This document shows, piece by piece, positions 1-7,948 of a stretch of 14,707 nucleotides of DNA. The stretch is from NCBI GenBank assembly GCA_946638265.1, contig CAMPBN010000018.1, positions 1 to 14,707 of the forward strand, in the 5' to 3' direction. The notes under the pieces are model-generated. The model made no database searches and had not been told where the DNA came from. It saw only the letters and a list, made by a program, of their open reading frames with translations. The position numbers and the translations under genes are program-made. This DNA comes from an uncultured Bacillota bacterium (GTDB lineage Bacteria > Bacillota > Clostridia > Peptostreptococcales > Anaerovoracaceae). How positions within the stretch are numbered: position 1 is the first letter of the stretch; every line of letters starts with the position of its first letter.

Positions 1-255
1 CTTGATATCGTTTTCCGGATGTCCGTTGGAGGCAAATTCACCTTCGATTTCCCAGCCCGGGCCGCCCATTCCGTTACCGTCCGGACATCCGCCCTGAATC
101 ATAAATCCCGGAATGCATCTGTGGAAGATCAGGCCGTTGTAGAAGCCATCCTCCACCAGCTTGATGAAGTTTTCAACTGTCTTTGGCGCCTTTTCAGGAT
201 AGAGTTCACCCTTCATGATGTCGCCGTTTTCCATTTCAATCTTTACGTATTTCAT
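1..255 (-). CDS. Cyclophilin-type peptidyl-prolyl cis-trans isomerase (3' end beyond left edge)
   Basis: Cyclophilins catalyse cis-trans isomerisation of peptide bonds before proline and help proteins fold. With no signal peptide this one should be cytoplasmic. The first 85 codons are visible and the gene runs off the left edge. The translation starts MKYVKIEMENGDIMKGELYP and contains KAPKTVENF (about residues 22-30) and FHRCIPGFMIQGG (about 44-56), the family core with the catalytic Arg in FHR. It continues with GMGGPGWEIEGEF and ends at NGHPENDIK, where a His normally follows. The ATG at 255 is preceded by GTGAGGAA at good spacing. The gene lies 73 bases after the second transporter subunit on the same strand; I see no strong promoter in that gap, so it may be read through from the operon. 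The family call is firm; which paralogue it is remains open. Confidence 0.93.
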   Translation of the reverse strand, partial: MKYVKIEMENGDIMKGELYPEKAPKTVENFIKLVEDGFYNGLIFHRCIPGFMIQGGCPDGNGMGGPGWEIEGEFASNGHPENDIK

Positions 256-328
256 TTTATTCCTCACTGTTATTTTATTTGTATCGCCTATTTGTGATAG
301 GCTTTGCCTCTCTGTTTTCAGGCTTTTT

Positions 329-916
329 TCAGATTGGCAGGTTGCATATAACGACGCCCACCGCACCCATGATTGCAATCACGGGGATGGGTCCCATTTT
401 GAATTTGCCCGCCAGCACAATGGTGGCTATCGACATAGCCACAGCCGTCACGTTTATCGACGAAAGGGCCGAAACGATGGTAGAGAAATCCACATCCTTA
501 AAGTCGCATTTCAGCAATGCGCTTTCGCTGACATAAACCAATGCCGAAGCCATCAGCCCGATAGTAGCGGGGCGGATACCCACAAAGGCGCCCACTACCA
601 GCCGGCTGTCTTTGAATTTTTCAATAAATCTTACCACCAGTGAGACTATGATAAAGGACGGAAGCGATACTCCGATTGTCGAAGCCAGAGCACCCGGCAC
701 TCCTGCCGCCAAAAATCCCACATATGTGGCTGCATTCACCGCTATCGGTCCGGGTGTAGCCTGGGATATGCCCACCAGATTGGCAAACTGGGCGGATGTG
801 ATGTCGGTAAATCTCCGCACACCTTGGTATATCATGGGCAGGATGGCCAGTCCGCCGCCAAAGCCTACGGTGCCTACCTTGGCAAAGGTCAGGAAAAGTT
901 TGGCAAGTATCGTCAC
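329..916 (-). CDS. Chromate transporter family (CHR) half-size subunit, second of a pair
   Basis: This 195-residue membrane protein is one half of a short-chain CHR transporter. Long CHR proteins such as ChrA carry two such halves fused, whereas short ones are encoded as tandem pairs that presumably form a heterodimer. The N-terminal FAKVGTVGFGGG segment and the SQATPGPIAVNAATYVG block are family signatures, followed by several hydrophobic helices. It begins with GTG, overlaps the stop of the preceding subunit by four bases (913-916) and is preceded by GGAAGGTG, so translational coupling is likely. Family members in anaerobes are annotated as chromate exporters by homology only; the real substrate may be another oxyanion or unknown. 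Confidence in the family is high, in chromate as substrate low. Confidence 0.9.
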   Translation of the reverse strand: MTILAKLFLTFAKVGTVGFGGGLAILPMIYQGVRRFTDITSAQFANLVGISQATPGPIAVNAATYVGFLAAGVPGALASTIGVSLPSFIIVSLVVRFIEKFKDSRLVVGAFVGIRPATIGLMASALVYVSESALLKCDFKDVDFSTIVSALSSINVTAVAMSIATIVLAGKFKMGPIPVIAIMGAVGVVICNLPI

Positions 917-1467
917 AGGTCGTCACCTTCCTTTCCCGCACGGGCGAAGAAATATATCTCACCCAGCAAGGCTCCCGCCAAAATAGGTATGATGGCGTTG
1001 GCTCCGAATACAGTGACTGTCACAAAAGATGCAATGGCGACCGAAAAGGCGAATAAGCCTTTTCCGCCCAGAACCTGTTTTCCCATCTTCCAGGTGGCCC
1101 AGGCTATAAGTCCGGCCGCAGCCGCCCTCAGCCCGGTAAAAGCGCCCTGCACATACGGATTTTTCTCCACGCTCTGCAGAAATGCCGCCACTATGCATAT
1201 AATGATAATCGACGGCAGCAGAATTCCGGCGGTAGAGCAGAGTGCTCCGCGTAATCCCCCTTTTTTTCTGCCCACAAAGGTGGCCATATTGACGGCCACA
1301 ACTCCCGGCAGACTTTGGCAGACCGCCACGCAGTCTATGACTTCTTCTTCCGTCATCCATTTCAGGTCTTCCACCATCTTTTTTTGAAGTACAGGCACCA
1401 TAGCCATGCCCCCGCCGATGGTGAAAAGTCCTATATTAAAGAAAGTCAGAAAAAGCTTCCAGTACAT
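913..1467 (-). CDS. Chromate transporter family (CHR) half-size subunit, first of a pair
   Basis: This is a 184-residue membrane protein homologous to its downstream partner. It has the FNIGLFTIGGG motif near the N-terminus (about residues 10-20), the SLPGVVAVNMATFVG block (about 53-67) and hydrophobic helices around residues 80-100, 110-125, 140-155 and 160-175. With the following gene it should form one two-subunit transporter in the cytoplasmic membrane. The ATG at 1467 is one base after the proS stop codon, and its ribosome binding site (AGAGG) lies inside the proS end, so it is almost certainly cotranscribed with proS. The substrate is not shown by the sequence. Confidence 0.9.
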   Translation of the reverse strand: MYWKLFLTFFNIGLFTIGGGMAMVPVLQKKMVEDLKWMTEEEVIDCVAVCQSLPGVVAVNMATFVGRKKGGLRGALCSTAGILLPSIIIICIVAAFLQSVEKNPYVQGAFTGLRAAAAGLIAWATWKMGKQVLGGKGLFAFSVAIASFVTVTVFGANAIIPILAGALLGEIYFFARAGKEGDDL

Positions 1468-1468
1468 A

Positions 1469-3205
1469 CTAACCTCTGCGCTCCCTGTTTATGAGCTCTA
1501 CAGCGCTTTCAAACGCCTCATCGGCTGTCATATCGTGGTTTTCGCCTTCACGTCGCAGGCGGTATTCCACTTTGCCTTCGGCCGCGCCACGGCCCACGGT
1601 GATTCTTACAGGAATGCCCAAAAGGTCTGCGTCCTTGAATTTTACGCCCGGACGCTCGTCTCTGTCATCCAGAATGACTTCGATGCCTGCTGCTTCAAAT
1701 CTGTCGTGGAGCTCCTCGGCCAGCTTTTTCTGTACCTCGTCATTTGCACCCACCTGCACGATTACAACGTGATAAGGCGCTACGGATACAGGCCAGATAA
1801 TACCGTTATCGTCATGATTCTGCTCTACGATGGCAGCCATGGTACGTGTTACGCCGATGCCGTAGCAGCCCATTACGATCAGCTTGTCCTGCTGATTTTC
1901 GTCCTTATAGACAGCACCCATGGACTCCGAATACTTTGTGCCCAGCTTGAATACCTGGCCCACTTCAATGCCGCGTGCCGACTTAACCGGCTGACCGCAC
2001 TCAGGGCAAGGATCGCCGGCTCTGAGCATCTTAAGGTCGGTCACAATGTCACCCTTGTAATCACGTTCGTAATTTACGTTCTTTACGTGGTAGCCTTCTT
2101 TGTTGGCTCCGGCCACCATATTGCGTGCGCCCACCAGTTCGCTGTCCACTACAACAGTGCAGTTTTTCAGCCCTACAGGACCTGTAAAGCCGCCTACGCA
2201 GCCTGTTGCAGCCCCGATTTCCTTCTCGTCCGCAAACTCGATGGCAAACTCAGGAATGTTCAATGCATTTACCAGCTTAACCGGGTTCAGCTCTCTGTCG
2301 CCGCGGATAAATGCGATGACATAGCCTTCTTTTTTGGTGCCGTCGTCATTGTATTTGTTGAAAAGAAGCGCCTTGATGGTCTTGTCGGCAGATACCTTCA
2401 GGAAGCCTGCCACTTCTTCGATAGTCTTGCAATCCGGCGTTGCCACTTCTTCCATAGGCAGCATCTCTTCGTTTGAAGCCGGTGCATCCTTGAATTCGGC
2501 TCTTTCGTTGGTGGCAGCCATATCACAGGAATCGCAATAAACGATTTCGGACTCTCCCGTCTCGCAAAGCGCGCAGAATTCATGCGAATTGCTTCCGCCG
2601 ATGGCGCCCGTGTCAGCCTCTACAGGTCTGAATTTGAGCCCGCAGCGGTTGAATATATTGGTATATGCATCATACATATTCTTATATGACACATCCAGTC
2701 CCGCTTCGTCCTTGTCGAAGGAGTAGTCGTCCTTCATGATAAACTCTCTGGAGCGGATCAGTCCAAAGCGCGGACGCGCTTCATCTCTGTACTTTGTCTG
2801 AATCTGGTACAGGTTGACCGGCAGCTGTCTGTAGGACGAAATCTCATTTCTGATAAGGTCCGTAAACACTTCTTCGTGTGTAGGTCCCAGACAGAAATCT
2901 CTGCCGTTTCTGTCCTTCAGTCTCCAAAGCTCAGGGCCGTACTTGGACCAGCGTCCGGATTCCTCCCAAAGCTCTGCCGGCTGAACGGCAGACATATGGA
3001 TTTCCTGCGCTCCCTTTGCGTCCATTTCCTGGCGGATGATATCCTCAATCTTGCGGATGGTACGCCATCCCAGAGGCATAAATCCATAAACTCCGGACAC
3101 CAGTTTTTTGATCATGCCGCTGCGGAGCAGCAGAATATGGCTGGCAATTTCAGCCTCCGTAGGCACCTCTCGCAAGGTCCTGATATGCATTTTACTCATC
3201 TTCAT
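1469..3205 (-). CDS. proS: Prolyl-tRNA synthetase, bacterial type with INS editing domain
   Basis: ProS charges tRNA-Pro with proline in the cytoplasm and edits mischarged Ala-tRNA-Pro through its INS domain. The 578-residue length matches the bacterial-type enzyme. The class II motifs are visible: motif 1 around GFMPLGWRTIRKIEDIIRQE (41-60), motif 2 in YRDEARPRFGLIRSREF (139-155) and motif 3 in GCYGIGVTRT (446-455). The INS insertion lies between motifs 2 and 3, about residues 230-390, and the C-terminal anticodon-binding domain covers about 470-578. Cysteines at 211, 214, 224 and 227 form two CxxC-type pairs before the INS domain. The ATG at 3205 has AAGGAGAG inside the end of ispDF, two bases upstream in the operon. 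The reading frame is intact. Confidence 0.98.
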   Translation of the reverse strand: MKMSKMHIRTLREVPTEAEIASHILLLRSGMIKKLVSGVYGFMPLGWRTIRKIEDIIRQEMDAKGAQEIHMSAVQPAELWEESGRWSKYGPELWRLKDRNGRDFCLGPTHEEVFTDLIRNEISSYRQLPVNLYQIQTKYRDEARPRFGLIRSREFIMKDDYSFDKDEAGLDVSYKNMYDAYTNIFNRCGLKFRPVEADTGAIGGSNSHEFCALCETGESEIVYCDSCDMAATNERAEFKDAPASNEEMLPMEEVATPDCKTIEEVAGFLKVSADKTIKALLFNKYNDDGTKKEGYVIAFIRGDRELNPVKLVNALNIPEFAIEFADEKEIGAATGCVGGFTGPVGLKNCTVVVDSELVGARNMVAGANKEGYHVKNVNYERDYKGDIVTDLKMLRAGDPCPECGQPVKSARGIEVGQVFKLGTKYSESMGAVYKDENQQDKLIVMGCYGIGVTRTMAAIVEQNHDDNGIIWPVSVAPYHVVIVQVGANDEVQKKLAEELHDRFEAAGIEVILDDRDERPGVKFKDADLLGIPVRITVGRGAAEGKVEYRLRREGENHDMTADEAFESAVELINRERRG

Positions 3206-3207
3206 GG

Positions 3208-4341
3208 TTAAAACTCTCCTTCTATCATAGAAACAGCCTGGGCGGCGATGCCCTCGCCCCTGCCGGTAAAGCCCAGCTGTTCCGTTGTTGTTCCTTTTAT
3301 ATTTATAGCCGAAATGTCCATATCCAGCGCCTTTGCGATATTCTCACGCATGGCTTCGATATGCGGTGCCACCTTCGGCTTTTCGCAAATGACAGTGGCA
3401 TCGATATTGACCGGACGGTATCCCGCTTCTTTCAGCAGACCGCCCACCTTTTCCAAAAGTTTCAGGCTGGAAATGCCTGCGTAGGCCGGGTCGCTGTCCG
3501 GAAAATGTCTTCCGATGTCGCCAAGAGCCGCAGCTCCCAGCAGAGCATCCATAATGGCATGCAGCAAAACATCCGCATCCGAATGGCCCAAAAGGCCCTT
3601 TTCAAACGGAATCTCCACACCGCCCAGAATGCACGGTCGCCCTTCCACCAGACGGTGGACGTCATACCCTGTTCCCACTCTTTTAACCATTGGCAAATCC
3701 TCTTCCGTCGTTATTTTGATATTGGCATAATCGCCCTCGGCAATGGCCACAGGCATGCCCAATCTTTCCACCAGGCCGCCGTCATCCGTACCATAATATC
3801 CGTCGGAATAGGCCCTCTCGTAGGCTTCTTCGATGATTTCTTTCCGGAAGCCCTGCGGAGTCTGCACGCTGTAAAGGTCCTTTCGTTCCAAAGTCATAGC
3901 CAGATAGCGGATGGTATCCTTTACAGGCACTGCCGCCACCGCCGCGCCCTTGCTTTCCGCCTGCCGCAGCGTGGAAAGTATCACCGCATCTGTCACAAAA
4001 GGCCGTGCCGCATCATGGATCAGCACCAGTTCATAGTCCGGAAGCTTTTCTCCCAAAAGCCTCAGGCCTTCCGCCACCGAATCCTGCCGCTGCCGCCCGC
4101 CGGGCGCCGTGAAGATTATTTTGGAATATCCCTCCAGCATCTGATGTGTGGTTTTCAGATATTCCGCTTTGGTCATCACACATATGGCGTCCACAAATTC
4201 GTTCCTCTGAAAAACGCCCACAGTCTTCTGCAAAATGGTCTCGCCACCCAAAGCGAGAAACTGCTTGGGGACATCTTTTCCCATCCTGCTGCCGCTGCCG
4301 CCTGCCGCGATGATAACGGCCACTTTTTTGTCATTGAACAT
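3208..4341 (-). CDS. ispDF: Bifunctional IspD/IspF enzyme of the MEP isoprenoid pathway
   Basis: One 377-residue polypeptide carries two non-consecutive steps of the methylerythritol phosphate pathway. IspD makes CDP-ME from MEP and CTP; IspF cyclises CDP-ME-2-phosphate to MEcPP. The IspD part (about 1-218) has the nucleotide-binding AAGGSGSRMGKDVPKQFL (12-29), IHDAARPF (108-115) and VKDTI (140-144). The IspF part (about 221-377) has GTGYDVHRL with metal ligands D227 and H229, LGHSDADVLLHAIMDALLG with H261, DIGRHFPDSD (275-284) and TTTEQLGFTGRGEG (351-364). The two domains join with almost no linker. An AAAGGGGAA site precedes the ATG, 17 bases after the PIN/TRAM gene. Such fusions occur in Campylobacter, alphaproteobacteria and some Clostridia. 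Confidence 0.97.
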   Translation of the reverse strand: MFNDKKVAVIIAAGGSGSRMGKDVPKQFLALGGETILQKTVGVFQRNEFVDAICVMTKAEYLKTTHQMLEGYSKIIFTAPGGRQRQDSVAEGLRLLGEKLPDYELVLIHDAARPFVTDAVILSTLRQAESKGAAVAAVPVKDTIRYLAMTLERKDLYSVQTPQGFRKEIIEEAYERAYSDGYYGTDDGGLVERLGMPVAIAEGDYANIKITTEEDLPMVKRVGTGYDVHRLVEGRPCILGGVEIPFEKGLLGHSDADVLLHAIMDALLGAAALGDIGRHFPDSDPAYAGISSLKLLEKVGGLLKEAGYRPVNIDATVICEKPKVAPHIEAMRENIAKALDMDISAINIKGTTTEQLGFTGRGEGIAAQAVSMIEGEF

Positions 4342-4358
4342 AACTGTTCCCCTTTATT

Positions 4359-5468
4359 TTATTCTTTGGCGCTGCGGGTCCTGGCAAAAATCATTCTGCC
4401 TGCCGCAGTCTGCAGCACACTGGTCACCACAGCGGTTATTGTCTTGCCGATATAGCGTCTGCCGTCTTCCACCACGATCATGGTGCCATCGTCAAGATAA
4501 GCTACCGCCTGATTATTTTCCTTGCCTTCCTTTACCAGGAAGAGGGACATTTCCTCACCCGGGAGCACTACAGGCTTTAGGGCATTGGCCAGCTCGTTGA
4601 TGTTCAAAACCTCCACGCCGTTGATGGATGCCACCTTGTTCAGATTGAAATCGTTGGCCACCACCTTGCCGCCGATAATCTGGGCCAGTTTGAGCAGCTT
4701 TACGTCCACTTCCGGAATTTCTTCCAGGCTCTTTTCCGATGCAGTGTTGTAAATCTCGATACCGTACTCAGACTGGATGCGGTTGAGAATGTCCAGGCCT
4801 CTGCGGCCGCGCTGCCTCTTCAGCCCGTCGTGGGAATCGGCAATATGTCGCAATTCCACCAGCACGAACTCCGGAATCACCACATTGCCTTCGATGAATC
4901 CGGTCTTCATGATGTCGATAATGCGCCCGTCGATAATGACGGAAGTATCCAGAATCTTGGGCATTGCATCGGAATTTTTGTGCTTTTTGCCGCCGGGCTG
5001 CTTGCGCTGTAATGTAATTCCCGAAAGCACATCCGGCAAAGTCCTTGTGGAGACAATGACTCCCAAAAAAACGCAAACGGCATATATCAAAATATTGAGA
5101 ACGATATTCAGCCATGCGCTTTCGACCGAGGAGAAGATTCCGCTGATGAGCGATGCCACCAAAAGACCGACCACCAGGCCAAGCACACCGGACACCAGGT
5201 TGGCGCCGGAAATATGCTGCAGCTCGGTTTCGATATTGTCTGCCACTTCGCGGCTCTTCAATCCGAGCGCGGGTGTCATTCTGTAGGCAAAGAGCGCGAA
5301 TACTAATACGAAAATAATTGCGGTTATAACTTTCTCGGATTCGGATACGCCAAAATCCGTTCCTGCCGGTGCGAGAAAATGCGCCAGATGATTGATGGAA
5401 TAAAATGCGCCAAAGCCCACAGCTCCGCCGATTGCGGTAACCAGACCTCTTAAAAATTTGCGAATCAT
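4359..5468 (-). CDS. YacL-type membrane protein with PIN nuclease and TRAM domains
   Basis: A 369-residue protein with the YacL layout. It has four predicted membrane segments (about residues 5-25, 46-65, 93-114 and 120-140), a cytoplasmic PIN domain (about 169-290) and a TRAM domain (about 295-360). PIN domains are metal-dependent RNases; acidic candidates are D174 in LDTS, E205 in VELRH, D226, D255 and D273 in ANDF. TRAM domains are thought to bind RNA. The role of YacL is not well defined. The frame is open further upstream to 5585, but the ATG at 5468 is chosen because AAAGGAGGAAAC sits just before it and the protein then begins with MIRKFLRGLV, as in the family. Its neighbour ispDF matches the conserved yacL-ispD-ispF order. 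Confidence 0.93.
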   Translation of the reverse strand: MIRKFLRGLVTAIGGAVGFGAFYSINHLAHFLAPAGTDFGVSESEKVITAIIFVLVFALFAYRMTPALGLKSREVADNIETELQHISGANLVSGVLGLVVGLLVASLISGIFSSVESAWLNIVLNILIYAVCVFLGVIVSTRTLPDVLSGITLQRKQPGGKKHKNSDAMPKILDTSVIIDGRIIDIMKTGFIEGNVVIPEFVLVELRHIADSHDGLKRQRGRRGLDILNRIQSEYGIEIYNTASEKSLEEIPEVDVKLLKLAQIIGGKVVANDFNLNKVASINGVEVLNINELANALKPVVLPGEEMSLFLVKEGKENNQAVAYLDDGTMIVVEDGRRYIGKTITAVVTSVLQTAAGRMIFARTRSAKE

Positions 5469-5572
5469 ATCTGTTTCCTCCTTTCTTTTGATATTTCCCG
5501 CCGGGCCGGAATTTTGCCACTCCGTCCCCGGGAGCGGTATAGCCGCCAAAACCGCGTACCTATACAAAATAC

Positions 5573-5602
5573 AGTATATTCCCAAATCCTACGTATTGTC
5601 AA
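5573..5602 (-). promoter_or_regulatory. Sigma-A type promoter for the PIN/TRAM-ispDF-proS operon
   Basis: On the minus strand a perfect TTGACA (-35, 5597-5602) is followed after 18 bases by TATACT (-10, 5573-5578). Transcription would begin near 5566 and leave a leader of about 100 bases before the ATG at 5468. The leader contains a small GCGG/CCGC hairpin and GC-rich stretches, with no riboswitch I can recognise. Confidence 0.75.
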
Positions 5603-5603
5603 C

Positions 5604-5663
5604 TTTTCAAGATGTTTTACACGGGTTTTTCATCATTTCTTCACAAAGTCTGCTATATTTTCA
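5604..5663 (+). promoter_or_regulatory. Phased TTTTCA-like direct repeats, candidate response-regulator binding sites
   Basis: Similar hexamers occur at 5604 (TTTTCA), 5615 (TTTTAC), 5627 (TTTTCA), 5638 (TCTTCA) and 5658 (TTTTCA). The spacings are 11, 12, 11 and 20 bases, about one turn each and two turns for the last. OmpR/PhoB-family regulators bind tandem half-sites with roughly 11-base spacing; the Bacillus PhoP box (TTHACA-like repeats) is a close example. The last unit is at the -35 position of the proposed response-regulator promoter and the first abuts the -35 of the divergent operon. The repeats are seen directly; regulator binding is inferred. Confidence 0.4.
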
Positions 5664-5673
5664 CTTATTTCCG

Positions 5674-5682
5674 TGCTAAAAT
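5674..5682 (+). promoter_or_regulatory. Extended -10 promoter for the two-component operon
   Basis: TG-C-TAAAAT is an extended -10 element with no good -35 at the expected distance, as is usual for activator-dependent promoters. The start site would be near 5689, about 44 bases before the ATG at 5733. Confidence 0.45.
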
Positions 5683-5732
5683 TAGTCCATAAGTTAATAT
5701 TTTACTTCCCCGTGAAATTTAGGAGGAAAAGA

Positions 5733-6404
5733 ATGTACAAATTACTTGTTGTTGATGATGAAGCCAAAATCAGAGAAGTTATCCGTGAATACTCGGAATT
5801 CAACGGATACAGTGTGGAAGAGGCCGAAGACGGCATGGCAGCCGTGGCCAAGGTCAAAGAAAACGATTACGATCTGATAATCATGGATATAATGATGCCA
5901 AAGCTGGACGGATATTCCGCATGCAAGGAAATCCGCAAGGTCAAAGACATTCCTATCATCATGCTCTCCGCGCGAGGAGAGGAATATGACAAGCTTTTCG
6001 GGTTTGAGCTGGGCATCGATGATTATGTGGTGAAACCTTTCAGCCCGAAAGAACTGATGGCCCGCGTAAATGCCGTACTGGCGCGCAAAAACAGTAAGCC
6101 GCAGGGCCCTTCCGATGTCTTGAAATTTGAAGGTCTGGAGATAAATATCCCTGCCCGATCGGTTTCGGTGGACGGCGCCAAAGTGGAACTTACGCCAAAA
6201 GAATACGACCTGCTCTTCTATATGGTGGAAAACCGCAACATTGCGCTTTCCAGAGACAAACTGCTCTCTGACGTATGGGGCTATGATTTCTTCGGCGACG
6301 ACCGCACCGTGGACACGCATATCAAGAATCTGCGCAACAATCTGGGCAGCTATCGCGACTACATCGTTACTTTAAGAGGGGTAGGGTACAAATTCGAAGT
6401 ATGA
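5733..6404 (+). CDS. OmpR/PhoB-family response regulator
   Basis: A 223-residue DNA-binding response regulator. The receiver domain (about 1-118) has the acidic pair D8/D9, phosphoacceptor D52 in IIMDIMMPKLDG, a Ser at 79 and K101 in VVKPFSPKEL. The winged-helix domain (about 130-223) has LTPKEYDLLFYMVENRN, SRDKLLSDVWGYDF, DDRTVDTHIKNLRNNL and a final VTLRGVGYKFEV, all typical of the OmpR class. The frame extends upstream to 5514, but the ATG at 5733 has AGGAGG seven bases before it and gives the normal start MYKLLVVDDE. It overlaps the kinase gene by four bases, so the two proteins should be cognate partners. Target genes cannot be read from the window beyond possible autoregulation. Confidence 0.97.
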   Translation: MYKLLVVDDEAKIREVIREYSEFNGYSVEEAEDGMAAVAKVKENDYDLIIMDIMMPKLDGYSACKEIRKVKDIPIIMLSARGEEYDKLFGFELGIDDYVVKPFSPKELMARVNAVLARKNSKPQGPSDVLKFEGLEINIPARSVSVDGAKVELTPKEYDLLFYMVENRNIALSRDKLLSDVWGYDFFGDDRTVDTHIKNLRNNLGSYRDYIVTLRGVGYKFEV

Positions 6405-7819
6405 AAAAAACCGCAAAAGAGAAGCGTTTTGACGCAAAAAGCCTGAGATTCAAGCTATGGGCATACTTTGCGCTCTTTGCCATCATCATCCTGGCCCTGC
6501 TGTGGTTCCTACAGGTGTTTTTCCTGCACCACTACTACGAGGCTATGAAGATCAATGAGACCAACAAAATCGCCCAGACCATTTCGATGAGCTACGGCAG
6601 CGAAAATTTTTATGATATGCTTTCAAACATCTCAGCCAGCAACGACCTGTATATTCAGGTGGAGATGCTGGACGGAGCCCTGGTCTACTCACCTTCTTCA
6701 GGCAGTGACAGGCCGCCGACATACATGTATTTTCGCGAGCTGCAAACATTAAAAGAAGAATATCTGAAATCGGGACGCGACAGTCTTTCGGTCATGCTGT
6801 CCACTCCGGGTACGGACTACAACACGCTGGCCTATGTGACCACACTGGGAGGCCAGGGGACGGATGCGGCCAGATTGTATATTTTCTCGCCGCTCTATCC
6901 GGTCGAATCCACGCTGAACATATTGCGCCACCAGCTGATATATGTTTCCATCATATCCCTGCTGTTTGCGCTGCTTTTTGGCATCTACCTGTCAGTCAGG
7001 GTTTCCGGACCGCTTCGCAGGATTTCCAAGTCTGCCATGAAGCTGGCCGAGGGCAAGTTCGGCACCACTTTTGACGGCGGTTCTTACACGGAGATTCGGG
7101 ACCTGGCAGACACGCTGACCTACACGTCCATGGAACTGGAAAAGGCCAGCAATCAGCAAAAAGACCTGATGGCCAACGTCTCCCACGACCTGCGGACTCC
7201 TCTGACCATGGTCAAGTCATACGCAGAGATGATTCGCGACATTTCGGGCGACAATCCTGCCAAACGAAATGAGCATCTGGAGGTTATCATATCCGAAGCC
7301 GACCGGCTGAACGTACTGGTAAGCGATATGCTTTCGCTCTCGCGGCTCCAGACCGGTGCCATGATTCTGGAAAAAAGCACCTTTTCCATGAAGAAGGTAG
7401 CGGAAGAGACTGTAAAATCATTTGATATTCTGGCAGAGCAGGAAGGATACAACATTCTTCTCAGCTGCCCGGAAGATATTTCGGTGAATGGCGACGAAAG
7501 CAAAATCCGTCAGGTGCTTTCCAATCTGCTCACCAATGCAGTCAAATACTGCGGCACAGACAAGACCATCATCGTGGTGGTGGAAAAGCATCAGGGCAAG
7601 ATGCGCTGCTCCGTTTCCGACCACGGCATGGGGATCGCGCCTGACGAAATCGACCATATTTGGGACCGCTACTACAAGTCCAGCACCAACCACGTGCGCA
7701 GTACCAAGGGAACAGGACTGGGGCTTTCCATCGTAAAGGAGATCGTAGTACTGCACGGCGGCACCTACGGCGTGGACAGCACGCCGGGCGAGGGCAGCAC
7801 TTTCTGGTTCGAAATCTAG
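6401..7819 (+). CDS. Membrane sensor histidine kinase partner of the response regulator
   Basis: A 472-residue kinase. Two membrane helices (about 18-42 and 178-200) enclose an extracytoplasmic sensor of about 135 residues that I do not recognise. A HAMP linker follows (about 198-250), then HisKA with phosphoacceptor H262 in NVSHDLRTPLTMVKSYAEM. The ATPase domain has the N box at LTNAVKY (N379), G1 in DHGMGI (408-412) and G2 in GTGLGLSIVKEI. All catalytic motifs are present. The start ATGA overlaps the regulator stop by four bases, so translation is coupled. The kinase should phosphorylate its own His and then D52 of the regulator. The signal sensed is unknown; there is no PAS domain and no adjacent transporter on the same strand to hint at it. 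Confidence 0.96.
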   Translation: MKKTAKEKRFDAKSLRFKLWAYFALFAIIILALLWFLQVFFLHHYYEAMKINETNKIAQTISMSYGSENFYDMLSNISASNDLYIQVEMLDGALVYSPSSGSDRPPTYMYFRELQTLKEEYLKSGRDSLSVMLSTPGTDYNTLAYVTTLGGQGTDAARLYIFSPLYPVESTLNILRHQLIYVSIISLLFALLFGIYLSVRVSGPLRRISKSAMKLAEGKFGTTFDGGSYTEIRDLADTLTYTSMELEKASNQQKDLMANVSHDLRTPLTMVKSYAEMIRDISGDNPAKRNEHLEVIISEADRLNVLVSDMLSLSRLQTGAMILEKSTFSMKKVAEETVKSFDILAEQEGYNILLSCPEDISVNGDESKIRQVLSNLLTNAVKYCGTDKTIIVVVEKHQGKMRCSVSDHGMGIAPDEIDHIWDRYYKSSTNHVRSTKGTGLGLSIVKEIVVLHGGTYGVDSTPGEGSTFWFEI

Positions 7820-7860
7820 GCTGGTGCGCAATCCAAATTTCATATTCAAAGAACAAAAAG

Positions 7861-7905
7861 CCCGAAGCCCGGCATTTTCACCGGATTTCGGGTTTCGTTT
7901 TATTT
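7861..7905. terminator. Bidirectional rho-independent terminator
   Basis: CCCGAAGCCCGG (7861-7872) pairs with CCGGATTTCGGG (7881-7892) apart from two central mismatches, with an 8-base loop. On the plus strand TTTCGTTTTATTT follows and would end the two-component transcript. On the minus strand CTTTTTGTTCTTT follows and would end the radA/glycosidase transcript. It lies between convergent genes. Confidence 0.85.
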
Positions 7906-7948
7906 GCGATTTTCTGCAAGCGTTCAGGTCTCGGGATTGGGACTCGAA

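Noticed and set aside
286..302. Small hairpin GCCTAT/ATAGGC between the second transporter gene and the cyclophilin
   Set aside because: Six base pairs with no U tract on either strand; too weak to call a terminator.
1406..2476. A 356-codon plus-strand open frame opposite proS
   Set aside because: It is antisense to an intact, motif-confirmed proS, has no recognisable domain, and its composition is that of a shadow frame.
3361..4455. A 364-codon plus-strand open frame opposite ispDF
   Set aside because: It spans the ispDF/PIN-TRAM junction on the opposite strand and shows no protein-like features or ribosome binding site.
5469..5585. Upstream extension of the PIN/TRAM protein
   Set aside because: The extension lies in the predicted promoter and leader region, and the strong ribosome binding site is just before 5468.
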